From assembly GCA_013178375.1 (NCBI GenBank), contig JABLXQ010000011.1, positions 83,267-147,266 on the forward strand: a stretch of 64,000 nt of DNA. Reading direction: 5' to 3'. The translations under genes were made by a program, and so were the position numbers. Shown here one piece after another: positions 1-9,047 of the stretch. This DNA comes from Gammaproteobacteria bacterium. GTDB taxonomy: Bacteria > Pseudomonadota > Gammaproteobacteria > Pseudomonadales > Ketobacteraceae. Position 1 is the first letter of the stretch. The number at the start of each line of letters is the position of its first letter. The notes under the pieces are model-generated. The model was not told the origin of the DNA and did no database searches. It was given only the letters and a program-made list of their open reading frames with translations.

Positions 1-511
1 CACCGGACTCGGTGACGGCTCCCGGGTGGACAAGGACTGCCTGCGGGTGGAAGCCTATGGCACCACCGACGAACTCAACTCGGCCATTGGCATGGTACTG
101 GCGGAAACCAGCGTGCCGGCGGACCTGAGAGGCTGGCTGCTGGAAATCCAGCACGACCTGTTCGATCTGGGGGGCGAACTCTGCATTCCCGGTCACATCG
201 TGCTGAATGCCACCTTCATCGACCGGCTTGAACAGCAGATCGACGCCATGAACGAACATCTGCCGCCACTGAAGGAATTCATCCTGCCCGGCGGCAACCG
301 CGCCGCCAGTACCTGCCACCTGGCCCGCACCATCTGCCGTCGCGCCGAGCGCCGGGTGTTGTCGCTGGCCAAGCAGGAAGCCATCAACGACTGGGGCCTG
401 AAATACCTGAACCGGCTGTCAGACCTGCTGTTCGTGGCCGCCCGCGTGCTGGCCCGCGCCGACAACGGCAGTGAAGTGCTGTGGAACCGGCAGCGCTTTT
501 CCCAGCCATGA
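1..511 (+). CDS. pduO: cob(I)alamin adenosyltransferase, PduO type (5' partial)
   Basis: PduO/MMAB-family ATP:corrinoid adenosyltransferase, which adds the 5'-deoxyadenosyl ligand to reduced corrinoids in the cytoplasm. The frame is open to the window edge: codons from base 2 read TGLGDGSRV, the family's N-terminal ATP-binding segment, so only a short N-terminus (about ten residues) is missing. The GTG at 26 is an internal Val codon, not a start. Further family signatures are VEAYGTTDELNS, the FDLGGEL segment, the arginine-rich RTICRRAERR helix and LNRLSDLLFV. The stop overlaps the cobU start as ATGA (508-511), so the genes are probably translationally coupled. Identity comes from motifs plus the cobalamin context. 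Confidence 0.93.
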   Translation, partial: TGLGDGSRVDKDCLRVEAYGTTDELNSAIGMVLAETSVPADLRGWLLEIQHDLFDLGGELCIPGHIVLNATFIDRLEQQIDAMNEHLPPLKEFILPGGNRAASTCHLARTICRRAERRVLSLAKQEAINDWGLKYLNRLSDLLFVAARVLARADNGSEVLWNRQRFSQP

Positions 512-1044
512 ACGATTTCATTACCGGCATCGATTTCATCCTGGGGGGCGCCCGCTCCGGCAAGAGTGTCATTGCGGAACAGCGGGCCAGGGCCAGCGGC
601 AAACGCATCGTGTACATCGCCACCGCCGAGGCCCGCGACGGTGAAATGCAGAACCGCATCGCCCATCATCGCGGCCGGCGCCCGTCCCACTGGCAGACGG
701 TGGAAGAGCCACTGCATCTGGCCCAGGCCCTGCGCGCGCACCAGTCGCCCGATCACCTGATCCTGGTGGATTGCCTGACCCTGTGGCTGAGCAACCTGCT
801 CTGTCGCGACGACCACGAACTGTTCCTGCGCCAGACCACCGATCTGCTCGACCACCTGCACCAGAGCCAGCCCAACGTGATTCTGGTGAGCAACGAGACC
901 GGGCTGGGCGTGGTGCCACTGGGGGAACTGAGCCGCCGCTTTGTTGATGAAGCCGGCTGGCTGCACCAGTCCATCGCCGCGCGCGCGCGCCGGGTCACGC
1001 TGATGGTGGCGGGCCTGCCCCTGGTTCTCAAACAAAGCGACTGA
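508..1044 (+). CDS. cobU: adenosylcobinamide kinase / adenosylcobinamide-phosphate guanylyltransferase
   Basis: Bifunctional CobU (178 aa). It phosphorylates adenosylcobinamide and then transfers GMP to give AdoCbi-GDP, the substrate of CobS. The P-loop GGARSGKS lies at residues 13-20. The HHRGRRP segment around residues 53-59 followed by HW corresponds to the region holding the guanylylated histidine of the family, and DCLTLWLSNLL follows further on. The start chosen is the ATG that overlaps the stop of the upstream adenosyltransferase; a longer in-frame ATG at 481 would extend 30 bases into that gene and add non-family sequence. Length is normal. It is followed after 33 bases by cobT. Confidence 0.95.
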   Translation: MNDFITGIDFILGGARSGKSVIAEQRARASGKRIVYIATAEARDGEMQNRIAHHRGRRPSHWQTVEEPLHLAQALRAHQSPDHLILVDCLTLWLSNLLCRDDHELFLRQTTDLLDHLHQSQPNVILVSNETGLGVVPLGELSRRFVDEAGWLHQSIAARARRVTLMVAGLPLVLKQSD

Positions 1045-1077
1045 AAAAAGCCGACTGAAAGACACGGATTGAACGCC

Positions 1078-2160
1078 ATGACCGACAACAGAACCGACTG
1101 GTGGCAGCAACCTGCCCGCCCCCTCGACCACACCGCCGAACAGAACGCCCGCGAGCGGCAAAACCAGCTGACCAAACCGCCCGGCTCCCTGGGCCGGCTG
1201 GAGGAAGTGGCCATTCACCTGGCGGCGTTACAGCACACGGACCGGCCCCGGGTCGATCCGGTGCAGATCAGCATTTTCGCCGGCGATCACGGCGTGGTGG
1301 CAGAAGGCGTGTCGGCGTTCCCGCAAATCGTCACCGTGGAAATGCAGCGCAATTTCGTCAACGGTGGTGCAGCGATCAGCGTGCTGGCGCGGCAGCTGGG
1401 AGCAACACTGGAAGTGATCAACACCGGCACGCTGGCGAATCCGGCGGAGCTGCCCCGGGTAATTCACGAACCGGTGGCGCCGCAGACGCAGAATTTTTGT
1501 GAAGGCGATGCCATGACCGACGCCCAGTGGCAACAGGCGCTGGCCATCGGCCGTCGCGCTGTGCAACGGGCGGAGCAGCATCAGGCGCATCTGTTTATCG
1601 GCGGCGAGATGGGCATCGGCAACACCACCACCGCCACCGCGCTGCTGTGCGCCCTCACCGGCCTGACGCCGGACGATATCACCGGCGCCGGCACCGGGCT
1701 GGATTCCGCCGGCGTGGTGCACAAGATCAAAGTGATCGAACGGGCGCTGGAAAAGCACAAGCACATCCTGCACGATCCCGCTGAGGTTTCCCGCGCACTG
1801 GGCGGGTTTGAAATCGCAGCGCTCACCGGCGCTTATATTGCCGCAGCACAAGCTGGCATGGCAGTGCTGGTGGACGGCTTCATCTGCAGCGCGGCGGCCC
1901 TGTGCGCACTGAAACTGAATCCATCGATTCGCCCCCATCTGTTTTTCAGTCACTGCTCGGCAGAACAGGGCCACCGCAAGGTGATGGCGCACCTGCACGC
2001 GGCACCGCTGGTGGACCTGAACCTGCGACTGGGCGAAGGCAGCGGCGCGGCGGTGGTGGTGCCCCTGTTGCGTGCGGCCTGTGCATTGCACAATGAAATG
2101 GCGACATTTGCCGAAGCCGCCGTATCAGGCAAAAGCAACACGCACGACGGAGATCTGTAA
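1078..2160 (+). CDS. cobT: nicotinate-nucleotide--dimethylbenzimidazole phosphoribosyltransferase
   Basis: CobT (360 aa) transfers phosphoribose from nicotinate mononucleotide to the lower-ligand base (usually 5,6-dimethylbenzimidazole), making alpha-ribazole phosphate for the nucleotide loop. Visible family motifs are the N-terminal [19 protein letters not shown] (about residues 68-73), GEMGIGNTT (176-184) and the C-terminal LRLGEGSGA, whose glutamate corresponds to the catalytic base. I start at the ATG at 1078; an in-frame TTG at 1069 is also open but less likely. The stop is separated from cobC by two bases. Confidence 0.95.
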   Translation: MTDNRTDWWQQPARPLDHTAEQNARERQNQLTKPPGSLGRLEEVAIHLAALQHTDRPRVDPVQISIFAGDHGVVAEGVSAFPQIVTVEMQRNFVNGGAAISVLARQLGATLEVINTGTLANPAELPRVIHEPVAPQTQNFCEGDAMTDAQWQQALAIGRRAVQRAEQHQAHLFIGGEMGIGNTTTATALLCALTGLTPDDITGAGTGLDSAGVVHKIKVIERALEKHKHILHDPAEVSRALGGFEIAALTGAYIAAAQAGMAVLVDGFICSAAALCALKLNPSIRPHLFFSHCSAEQGHRKVMAHLHAAPLVDLNLRLGEGSGAAVVVPLLRAACALHNEMATFAEAAVSGKSNTHDGDL

Positions 2161-2162
2161 AC

Positions 2163-2807
2163 ATGCAAGGCAGCAACAAGCCCGCGCGCAAGATCATTCT
2201 GGATCTGATCCGCCACGGCGAACCCGAAGGTGGCGTGAAATACCGGGGTTCGCTGGACGATCCACTGTCCGCCACGGGCTGGCAACAAATGCGCGGTACC
2301 TGCGCCAAGGCACTGCAGGCCGGCACCCGCTGGGACGCTGTCGTCAGCTCCCCGATGCTGCGCTGTCATGAATTCGCCCGGGAAATTGCCGCGCAACAGC
2401 AACTGCCGCTGAGTGTCGTGCCCGATCTGCGGGAGGTCTGCTTCGGCGAGATCGAAGGTATGCGTCCGGCAGAGGCCTGGCAAAAATACCCGGAGCTGCT
2501 GAAGAACATGTGGCAGGCACCGGAACTGCACACCCCAAACGGCGGCGAGCCTTTTGGCGATTTCATCGCGCGGGTCGAGCAGGCTCTGCGCACCGTCATC
2601 GCAACTCATGGCGACCAGCACGTGCTGGTGGTGGCACATGGCGGCGTTGTCCGCGCATCCTTGTCGGCTTGCTTCGGCTTCACGTCGCGCGCTACATTCT
2701 GCGTGGAGGTTCCCTATGCGGCCATGACCCGCATCCGCGCCTTCGTCCATGAGGACGGCCACACGGAATACTCCCTCGCCTTCATCAACGGTTTTACGGA
2801 TCACTGA
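2163..2807 (+). CDS. cobC: alpha-ribazole phosphatase, histidine phosphatase family
   Basis: Phosphoglycerate-mutase-like histidine phosphatase (214 aa). The phospho-accepting motif RHGE is at residues 17-20 and the second catalytic His is in VVAHGG (His159). Position between cobT and cobS supports the CobC role of removing phosphate from alpha-ribazole-5'-phosphate or from adenosylcobalamin phosphate. The fold alone cannot separate CobC from other histidine phosphatases, so the specific substrate is inferred from context. It begins two bases after the cobT stop and ends five bases before cobS, consistent with one operon. Confidence 0.88.
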   Translation: MQGSNKPARKIILDLIRHGEPEGGVKYRGSLDDPLSATGWQQMRGTCAKALQAGTRWDAVVSSPMLRCHEFAREIAAQQQLPLSVVPDLREVCFGEIEGMRPAEAWQKYPELLKNMWQAPELHTPNGGEPFGDFIARVEQALRTVIATHGDQHVLVVAHGGVVRASLSACFGFTSRATFCVEVPYAAMTRIRAFVHEDGHTEYSLAFINGFTDH

Positions 2808-2812
2808 TCGCC

Positions 2813-3556
2813 ATGAAATCACTGCTCATCGCCCTGCAATTTCTCACCCGCATTCCGGTGCCCGTGAAGGACTGCACGCCAGAGCAGGTGCGGGCGTCGA
2901 TTTACTGGTATGGCGTCGCGGGACTGGCAATCGGTGCGATTTTGCTGGCGGCGCAAACGCTGCTGCTGTGGCTGCTGCCCTGGGATGCGGACGCGGCGGT
3001 GGCGGCCCTGCTGCTGACCCTGTGGGTACTGCTGACCGGCGCGCTGCATCTGGATGGCCTGGCTGACAGCGCCGATGCCTGGCTGGGTGGCCACGGCGAT
3101 CGCGAAAAATCCCTCGCCATCATGAAAGATCCGCAGTCCGGTCCCGCTGGCGTGATTGCCATCGTACTGGTGCTGCTGCTGAAATTTTCCCTGGTGTTGT
3201 ATCTGCAGCAGCACCAGCAGATGTTCTACCTGTTGCTGGTACCGATGCTGGCGCGGGCGATGATGCCGTTCCTGTTTCTGTTCACCCATTACGTGCGCGA
3301 AGAAGGTTTGGGCAGCCCGTTTGCCGAACGGCTGGCGGTGGAAAAAATGCTGCCGGGACTGGTGATTGCGGTGGTGGCAGGCGTGCTGCTAAGCGGTCTG
3401 TTCTGGCTGGTGGCAGTGGGGTTGGCGCTGATTATGTTTATTACCCTGCGCGCGCTGATGGTGAAACGAATTGGCGGCACCACGGGCGACACGGCCGGTG
3501 CGCTGATTGAAATGCTTGAAGTCACCCTGCTGCTGGGCTGTATTTTTATCGAGTGA
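2813..3556 (+). CDS. cobS: adenosylcobinamide-GDP ribazoletransferase (cobalamin synthase)
   Basis: Integral membrane CobS (247 aa) joins AdoCbi-GDP and alpha-ribazole (phosphate) to give adenosylcobalamin (phosphate). The N-terminus FLTRIPVP is typical, and LHLDGLADSADAWLGG around residues 79-94 holds the acidic, metal-binding signature. Hydrophobic helices fill the rest, and a second signature, RIGGTTGDTAGA, lies near the C-terminus. Length is normal. The cbiZ ATG follows the stop by three bases. Confidence 0.94.
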   Translation: MKSLLIALQFLTRIPVPVKDCTPEQVRASIYWYGVAGLAIGAILLAAQTLLLWLLPWDADAAVAALLLTLWVLLTGALHLDGLADSADAWLGGHGDREKSLAIMKDPQSGPAGVIAIVLVLLLKFSLVLYLQQHQQMFYLLLVPMLARAMMPFLFLFTHYVREEGLGSPFAERLAVEKMLPGLVIAVVAGVLLSGLFWLVAVGLALIMFITLRALMVKRIGGTTGDTAGALIEMLEVTLLLGCIFIE

Positions 3557-3559
3557 CGC

Positions 3560-4306
3560 ATGTCCGAAATTTTATCGCCCCCTCTGGTCTGGCCCGCACT
3601 GGGTATGCTGACTGTCACGCCGCACTACAGCCTGTTTCGCGCGAACAACGTCATGCAGGCAACCGGTTCCTGCGTATGGAACGGCGGCAGTGCCGTGGTG
3701 CACGGCTGGCTGAATCAAAAGGTGGCGAAGACCGCACACGCGGAACTGGAAGCGCCGGTGCAAAGCCTGCAACGGTATGCGCGCGGGCTGGGAATCGAGG
3801 CGCCGCTGGCCGGCATGATGACGGCAGCATCGATGAAGTCACTGCGTTTTCAGCTGATCCAGGACGAACAGATGACGCTGGCCTGCATCGTCACTTCCGG
3901 CATCGAGAACGCGCGCCGTAGCGGCGATCCCTGCGACGGGGATTTTTCCCACCGGCAACTCACGCAGACGGGCACCATCAATATAGTGCTGATCAGCAAC
4001 GTTGCCTTTGCACCGGCGGCCCGCATCGAAGCGCTGATGGTGGCCACCGAGGCGAAGACTGCCGTCTGCTATGATCTGCGCGTGAAAAGTCCGGTGTCGG
4101 GTGCGCCGGCCACGGGCACTGGAACGGATTCCATTTGTCTGCTGAGCGGAAATTCCGAACTGGATGCGCTGGAATACTGCGGCAAGCACACGCGGATGGG
4201 AGAATGGATCGGCCGCGCCACTTATGCGGCGGTGCGGGAATCGGTGGCGGCCTGTTTGGAGTTGTCGAACGGCGACGCCGGCGCACAACCGGATTCGATT
4301 GCGTAG
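3560..4306 (+). CDS. cbiZ: adenosylcobinamide amidohydrolase, CbiZ family
   Basis: CbiZ-type enzyme (248 aa), which hydrolyses the aminopropanol side chain of scavenged adenosylcobinamide to give adenosylcobyric acid, so that the nucleotide loop can be rebuilt. Family-like segments are TSGIENARRSGDP, the GTINIVLISN segment and ATGTGTDSI. No signal peptide or membrane helix is visible. It is co-directional with cobU-cobT-cobC-cobS and three bases from cobS, which supports a corrinoid role. First known from archaea, CbiZ occurs in a minority of bacteria. Identification rests on recalled motifs and context. Confidence 0.85.
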   Translation: MSEILSPPLVWPALGMLTVTPHYSLFRANNVMQATGSCVWNGGSAVVHGWLNQKVAKTAHAELEAPVQSLQRYARGLGIEAPLAGMMTAASMKSLRFQLIQDEQMTLACIVTSGIENARRSGDPCDGDFSHRQLTQTGTINIVLISNVAFAPAARIEALMVATEAKTAVCYDLRVKSPVSGAPATGTGTDSICLLSGNSELDALEYCGKHTRMGEWIGRATYAAVRESVAACLELSNGDAGAQPDSIA

Positions 4307-4341
4307 CCTTCAGTTGCAAAACAATCCACGACAAAGAAGCG

Positions 4342-5826
4342 TTACTGCGCCGCCAGAATTTTCCTGATCGCCGCCAGATCCAGGTGCTGCGCCGTCGCAT
4401 CGGCCAGCCGGTCGATCTGCTGTTCCCGCAGCGCGCGATAATCCAGTTTTTCCGCCTGCGCAAGACCGCTCCACGCCAGTACCGCCTGTAACGCATCCGG
4501 ATGATCCAGCACACCGTGCAAGTAGGTACCGGCAATCTGCCCGCAGTCTGACAGCGCGCCATCCGTGTCGCCATTGTCAAACCGGATCAGCGGTGATTGC
4601 AGCGCGGGACCGGTGCTGATACCAGCGTGAATTTCATAGCCTTCACACTGCACCGCGCCTTGTGAGACACCCTTTTCCTGCAGCAACAACAAACGGCCAC
4701 TGCGCCGATGCAACTGCTTGTGCGGCTGCAACTCCGTCGTCATCTCCAGCCAGCCCAGTCCTTCCGCACTGCGCTGCGTGCCTTCGATGCCGTGCGGGTC
4801 CAGCAATTGCTGCCCCAGCATCTGCAAGCCGCCACAAATGCCCAGCAACTTGCCACCAAAACGCACATGACGTTGAATCTGCGCCGCCCAACCCTGTTCC
4901 CGCAACCAGTGCAGATCCGCCAGCGTATTCTTGCTGCCCGGCAGAATGATCAGGTCCGCTGGCGGCAGCTTTTCACCGGCACGCACATAGTGAAACTCCA
5001 CCTGCGGATGCAGCCGCAACGGATCGAAATCCGTGTGGTTGCTGATGCGCGGCAGCACCGGCACCACCACCACAATTTTCTGCGCGGATTTTTCCACGTC
5101 CACCGGGTTAATGCCGTCCTCGCCGTCGATATGCAGGCCATGCAGATACGGCAGCACGCCCAGCACCGGTTTGCCGGTATGTTGCTCCAGCCAGTCCAGC
5201 CCTGATTGCAGCAGTTTGATGTCGCCACGAAACCGGTTGATGACAAAGCCGCGCACGCGCGCTTGCTCGGATTCACTCAGCAACGCCAGCGTGCCCACCA
5301 GATGGGCGAAGACGCCGCCGCGATCGATGTCCGCAATCAGGATCACCGGGCAGTCCACCGCTTCGGCAAATCCCATGTTGGCGATGTCGCGGTCGCGCAG
5401 GTTGATTTCCGCCGGGCTGCCGGCACCTTCCACCACAATCAGTTCGTATTGCTGCTGCAGGCGGTGGTAACTTTCCAGCACCGCCGTCATCGCCAGCGTT
5501 TTGTATTCGTGATACTGCACCGCGTTCATTTGGTGGCGAGCCTTGCCATGGATGATCACCTGGGCACCGATGTCGGTGGTGGGCTTGAGCAGCACCGGGT
5601 TCATGTCCACCACCGGCTCCAGCCCGGCGGCCTGGGCCTGCAGGGCCTGGGCACGGCCGATTTCGCCGCCATCCACCGTCACTGCGCTGTTGAGCGCCAT
5701 GTTCTGCGGTTTGAACGGCACCACGCGCACGCCTTCGCGCCGAAAAATCCGGCACAGCGCCGCCACCAGCGTGGATTTGCCGGCGTCAGATGTGGTGCCC
5801 TGCACCATGATGGTTGTGGCGGTCAT
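4342..5826 (-). CDS. cobQ: cobyric acid synthase (glutamine-hydrolysing)
   Basis: CobQ (CbiP in Salmonella naming, 494 aa) amidates four carboxylates of adenosylcobyrinic acid a,c-diamide to give adenosylcobyric acid. The N-terminal dethiobiotin-synthetase-like ATP site is GTTSDAGKS (residues 10-18). The C-terminal class I glutamine amidotransferase domain carries the nucleophile Cys331 in LLGICGG and the catalytic His437 in YLHGV. The start is set at the ATG giving [10 protein letters not shown], the usual family N-terminus; an upstream in-frame extension to 5874 looks non-coding. It runs opposite to its neighbours: its 3' end faces cbiZ (35-base gap) and its 5' end is divergent from cbiB. 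Confidence 0.95.
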   Translation of the reverse strand: MTATTIMVQGTTSDAGKSTLVAALCRIFRREGVRVVPFKPQNMALNSAVTVDGGEIGRAQALQAQAAGLEPVVDMNPVLLKPTTDIGAQVIIHGKARHQMNAVQYHEYKTLAMTAVLESYHRLQQQYELIVVEGAGSPAEINLRDRDIANMGFAEAVDCPVILIADIDRGGVFAHLVGTLALLSESEQARVRGFVINRFRGDIKLLQSGLDWLEQHTGKPVLGVLPYLHGLHIDGEDGINPVDVEKSAQKIVVVVPVLPRISNHTDFDPLRLHPQVEFHYVRAGEKLPPADLIILPGSKNTLADLHWLREQGWAAQIQRHVRFGGKLLGICGGLQMLGQQLLDPHGIEGTQRSAEGLGWLEMTTELQPHKQLHRRSGRLLLLQEKGVSQGAVQCEGYEIHAGISTGPALQSPLIRFDNGDTDGALSDCGQIAGTYLHGVLDHPDALQAVLAWSGLAQAEKLDYRALREQQIDRLADATAQHLDLAAIRKILAAQ

Positions 5827-5942
5827 GATATACTTCGCTTCCTTTTTCGCGGTCTGATCGAGCCGGCTGTTCAAGTACTGACTGGCTGATCCTGATGTTC
5901 TGAGCCTGATGCTCTTACCCTGATTCCCAGATACCGATTCCC

Positions 5943-6896
5943 ATGGATTTTCCGCTGGCTTTCATGCTGACCCTGCTGACCAAAATCCTGCTGGCGCTGG
6001 CGCTCGACCAATGGCTGGGAGAGCCCCGCCGCTGGCATCCGCTGGTGGGCTTCGGCCGTCTGGCACAAAAACTGGAAAAGTCACTCAACCGGGGCGGTGA
6101 ATGGCAGCGGTTCTGCACCGGCACCCTGGCCTGGGTGTTGGCCGTGCTGCCGCTGACGGCGCTGGCAACCGCCCTGGCCCTGAGCCCCGCCGGATTCTTC
6201 TGGGACGTGGTACTGCTGTATCTGGTGATCGGCCGCAAAAGCCTGTTCCAGCACAGTCGCCGCGTCTGGCACGCACTGCAGCAACAGGATCTGGAGTCTG
6301 CGCGCCATCATACCGGCATGATGGTGAGCCGCGAAACCGAAAATCTGGATGCCACCGGCTGCACCCGCGCCACCATTGAATCGGTGCTGGAAAATGCCAA
6401 CGACGGCATTATCGGCGCGCTGTTCTGGTTTGCCCTGCTGGGAGCACCCGGCGCCGTCTTTTTCCGCCTCGCCAACACGCTGGACGCCATGTGGGGCTAC
6501 CGCAACGAACGCTTCCTGTTGTTCGGCCGCGCGGCTGCCCGCATCGACGACGTTCTGAATTTCATTCCCGCCCGCTTGTGCGCACTGGCCTATGCCGGCG
6601 CCGGCCACGCTGCCCTGGCGATTCAGGCGTGGAAAACCCAGGCCCGTTTGCTGAAAAGCCCCAATGGCGGTCCGGTGATGTGTGCCGGCGCAGGCGCACT
6701 GGATCTGCAATTGGGTGGCCCGGCGATCTATCACGGCACACTGATGGACAAACCTTTTTTCGGCGGCCACCATGCACCGCAGATGCAGGACATCCTGCGC
6801 GCCAACCGTCTGGTGGACCGCGCCATCCTGATCCTGCTGCTGTTTTTTTTCCTGACCGGCGCACTCATCGCGGGCATCGTGAGCATCGCAGCATGA
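5943..6896 (+). CDS. cbiB: adenosylcobinamide-phosphate synthase
   Basis: CbiB (CobD in Pseudomonas naming, 317 aa) is an integral membrane protein that couples adenosylcobyric acid with (R)-1-amino-2-propanol phosphate. Family signatures are the N-terminal [24 protein letters not shown] in the middle, [12 protein letters not shown], and a helix near [11 protein letters not shown]. Several hydrophobic helices including the C-terminal one are evident. It overlaps the next gene by four bases (ATGA at 6893-6896), linking it directly to the decarboxylase that makes its amine substrate. The 116-base gap to cobQ must carry two divergent promoters. Confidence 0.94.
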   Translation: MDFPLAFMLTLLTKILLALALDQWLGEPRRWHPLVGFGRLAQKLEKSLNRGGEWQRFCTGTLAWVLAVLPLTALATALALSPAGFFWDVVLLYLVIGRKSLFQHSRRVWHALQQQDLESARHHTGMMVSRETENLDATGCTRATIESVLENANDGIIGALFWFALLGAPGAVFFRLANTLDAMWGYRNERFLLFGRAAARIDDVLNFIPARLCALAYAGAGHAALAIQAWKTQARLLKSPNGGPVMCAGAGALDLQLGGPAIYHGTLMDKPFFGGHHAPQMQDILRANRLVDRAILILLLFFFLTGALIAGIVSIAA

Positions 6897-7930
6897 CGAC
6901 TTCCGGCACACCTTCACTTTCACCCGTGCAGCACGGTGGCAATCTGCACAACGCCATTGCCCGCTACGGCATTCCCCGCGCCGACTGGCTGGATATTTCC
7001 ACCGGCATTTCACCGTTCCCCTGGCCCGTGCCCATAGTGCCATCCGACGTGTGGCAACGCTTGCCGGAACAGGACGGGGCACTGGAACAGGCCGCACGCC
7101 AATATTATGGAACCGATGCACTGGCAGTACCCGGCAGCCAGTGGGCGATCCAGCAATTGCCCGCGCTGTTTTCCCGTCGGCGGGGCGCCACCCGCGTGTG
7201 GCTGCCGCAGGAATGTTATGAGGAATACCGCTACTGGTGGCAGTTCCACGGTCATGTTCTGCAGCACTACGCAGCGCTGCCGACACAGGAGCAATTGCAG
7301 GAACGCGACATTGTCATCGTGCTAAATCCCAACAACCCCTCTGCGCACTATCACGCAGTGACAGAATTGCAGGCGCTGGCGCAAAGGCTGCAGCCACTCG
7401 ATGGCTTTTTGATTCTGGACGAAGCCTTCATGGATGCGACACCGACACAATCGCTGTTGCCGCACATCAACGCTGACACCAACGTCATCCTGCTGCGTTC
7501 GCTGGGAAAATTTTTTGGACTGGCCGGCATTCGCACCGGATTTGTGTGTGGCAACAGAAAAGTGCAGGAAGAACTGCGACGCGTGCTCGGCCCCTGGGCC
7601 ATCAGTCATCCGGCACAATGGATTGCGATCCAGGCATTGCAGGATGAAAGCTGGCAGCACGCCATGCGGCAATTGCTACCGGCACAAAGTCAGCGGCTGG
7701 CAAACTTGCTGGCGCGGCACTTTCCCGCCGACTGCATCAGCGCAACACCCTTGTTTGTCACCGTGTCATTAACGCCAGAAAGCCTCACGCACTGGCAGGA
7801 CCAGCTGGCACGACATGGCATCTGGACCCGCTGTTTTATGCAGTGGGGAAAATTGCGTTTCGGGCTGGCAGACGATGCAGGACTGGCGCGGCTGGAGCAG
7901 GCACTGGAACGTTGCGCCGCTGACGAATAA
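6893..7930 (+). CDS. cobD: threonine-phosphate decarboxylase, PLP-dependent
   Basis: Class I/II aminotransferase-fold enzyme (345 aa; CobD in Salmonella, CobC in Pseudomonas) that decarboxylates L-threonine-O-3-phosphate to the aminopropanol phosphate used by CbiB. The N-terminus HGGNLHNAIARYG is typical. The PLP lysine is Lys206 in LLRSLGKFFGLAG, and LNPNNPS and ILDEAFMD provide cofactor contacts. The ATG overlaps the cbiB stop; a longer open frame reaching to 6491 lies inside cbiB and is a shadow. It is convergent with the following minus-strand gene, with 65 bases between the stops. Confidence 0.93.
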   Translation: MTTSGTPSLSPVQHGGNLHNAIARYGIPRADWLDISTGISPFPWPVPIVPSDVWQRLPEQDGALEQAARQYYGTDALAVPGSQWAIQQLPALFSRRRGATRVWLPQECYEEYRYWWQFHGHVLQHYAALPTQEQLQERDIVIVLNPNNPSAHYHAVTELQALAQRLQPLDGFLILDEAFMDATPTQSLLPHINADTNVILLRSLGKFFGLAGIRTGFVCGNRKVQEELRRVLGPWAISHPAQWIAIQALQDESWQHAMRQLLPAQSQRLANLLARHFPADCISATPLFVTVSLTPESLTHWQDQLARHGIWTRCFMQWGKLRFGLADDAGLARLEQALERCAADE

Positions 7931-7995
7931 TTTCCGTCAAATTAGCCGCTGACAACAGCGCAGCATCAATCGAAAATCATCCGGAAACCTATCAC

Positions 7996-8973
7996 TCACG
8001 CCAGCGGCAAATCAGTCAGCGCCCGGCAGAGTTCATCGTGCAACCGCTGCACCGCCAGTGCGTCCGGATGGCTGACATCGCTGCCCAGCCGCTCGACGAA
8101 ACGGCAGGCGGCAAATCCCGTTGCCAACCGGTTGTAATGATCAACCCATTCCTGACGGGCCGGCAACTGTTCCGGCGCCACCGGCCACACGCCGGGCCGG
8201 GGACGCAGATGCCGGTTCACACCCATGCGCCAGGGTTTGGGACTGACGCGGGCGCGGAAACATTGCTGGTTCAGACACATTTTTCGATAAATTGGATCAG
8301 CATGCAGCGCCGCGAAACAGCGCGCGACCTCCGCTTCCATCGGATCAAACGTACGTTGCAATGCCAGCACGCGAAAACCCGCCGGCGTGCGGTAAACCCG
8401 CAGGTGCCAATCCGGATTCGCCTTGCTGAATGCATGAATGCGCGCAAGGGCGCGCTGTTCAGCGCCGCCGCTCAACCCTGACCCGATGCGCAAGACCAGC
8501 AGCACCAGGGGATAGCTCAGCAGCACGCCGGCAAATACCAACAGGAACGCCATTCCCCACGCCTGCCACCCTATCGCCACCACCAGAGCTGCGGCAAACC
8601 AGCAGAAAAACACCGCCAGCCACATGCGCGGCGGCACTCCGGTTTCAAAATCCAGGTCAGCAAACAACACATTGCCGGTATTCAGGCACAAGGCGCCATA
8701 TGCATTGCGCGTAATCACCACCGCGCCATGACGGCTGATCACTTCCTCGCGAATCGGCACGCCCTCGGCACCGTTGTAAGGAACCTTGGGTTCGCGCCAG
8801 GGCAGCGTTTCTCCCGCCTGCAGGCGCGCCATGGCAGCCTGCGCACGCTCGTCGGCCAGCTGCTGGGCAAGCTGCTGGCTGACATCAGACCAGCCGAACC
8901 GGCGCACCGTGCGCTGGCGTCCACCCGCTTTTTGCTGCACCCGCGCTTCGGCCCAATACTGCGGTACCAACAT
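7996..8973 (-). CDS. conserved hypothetical protein with two membrane helices
   Basis: 325 aa, function unknown. The N-terminal 110 residues are soluble and include the pattern YWAEARVQQK..GRQ..VRRFGWSD, an Ala/Gln-rich helix, and PYNGAEGVPIREE followed by a short beta-rich segment with NAYGALCLNT. Two closely spaced hydrophobic helices follow (about residues 117-137 and 140-163), then a basic, Trp/Arg-rich cytoplasmic region of about 160 residues. I recall similar proteins annotated only as hypothetical in Pseudomonas and Xanthomonas, so this is a conserved family without a role I can name. The start is supported by AGGAGCAGG seven to eight bases upstream. It is monocistronic. Confidence 0.82.
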   Translation of the reverse strand: MLVPQYWAEARVQQKAGGRQRTVRRFGWSDVSQQLAQQLADERAQAAMARLQAGETLPWREPKVPYNGAEGVPIREEVISRHGAVVITRNAYGALCLNTGNVLFADLDFETGVPPRMWLAVFFCWFAAALVVAIGWQAWGMAFLLVFAGVLLSYPLVLLVLRIGSGLSGGAEQRALARIHAFSKANPDWHLRVYRTPAGFRVLALQRTFDPMEAEVARCFAALHADPIYRKMCLNQQCFRARVSPKPWRMGVNRHLRPRPGVWPVAPEQLPARQEWVDHYNRLATGFAACRFVERLGSDVSHPDALAVQRLHDELCRALTDLPLA

Positions 8974-9047
8974 GATCCTGCTCCTGTCGATCGTCGAATC
9001 AGCCCACTATGGCAATCATGAAAAATCATACCTGCCACCAACAGGCA

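Noticed and set aside
1..5942. Cobalamin riboswitch
   Set aside because: No B12-box-like leader was found in the cobQ-cbiB gap; one could exist left of the window.
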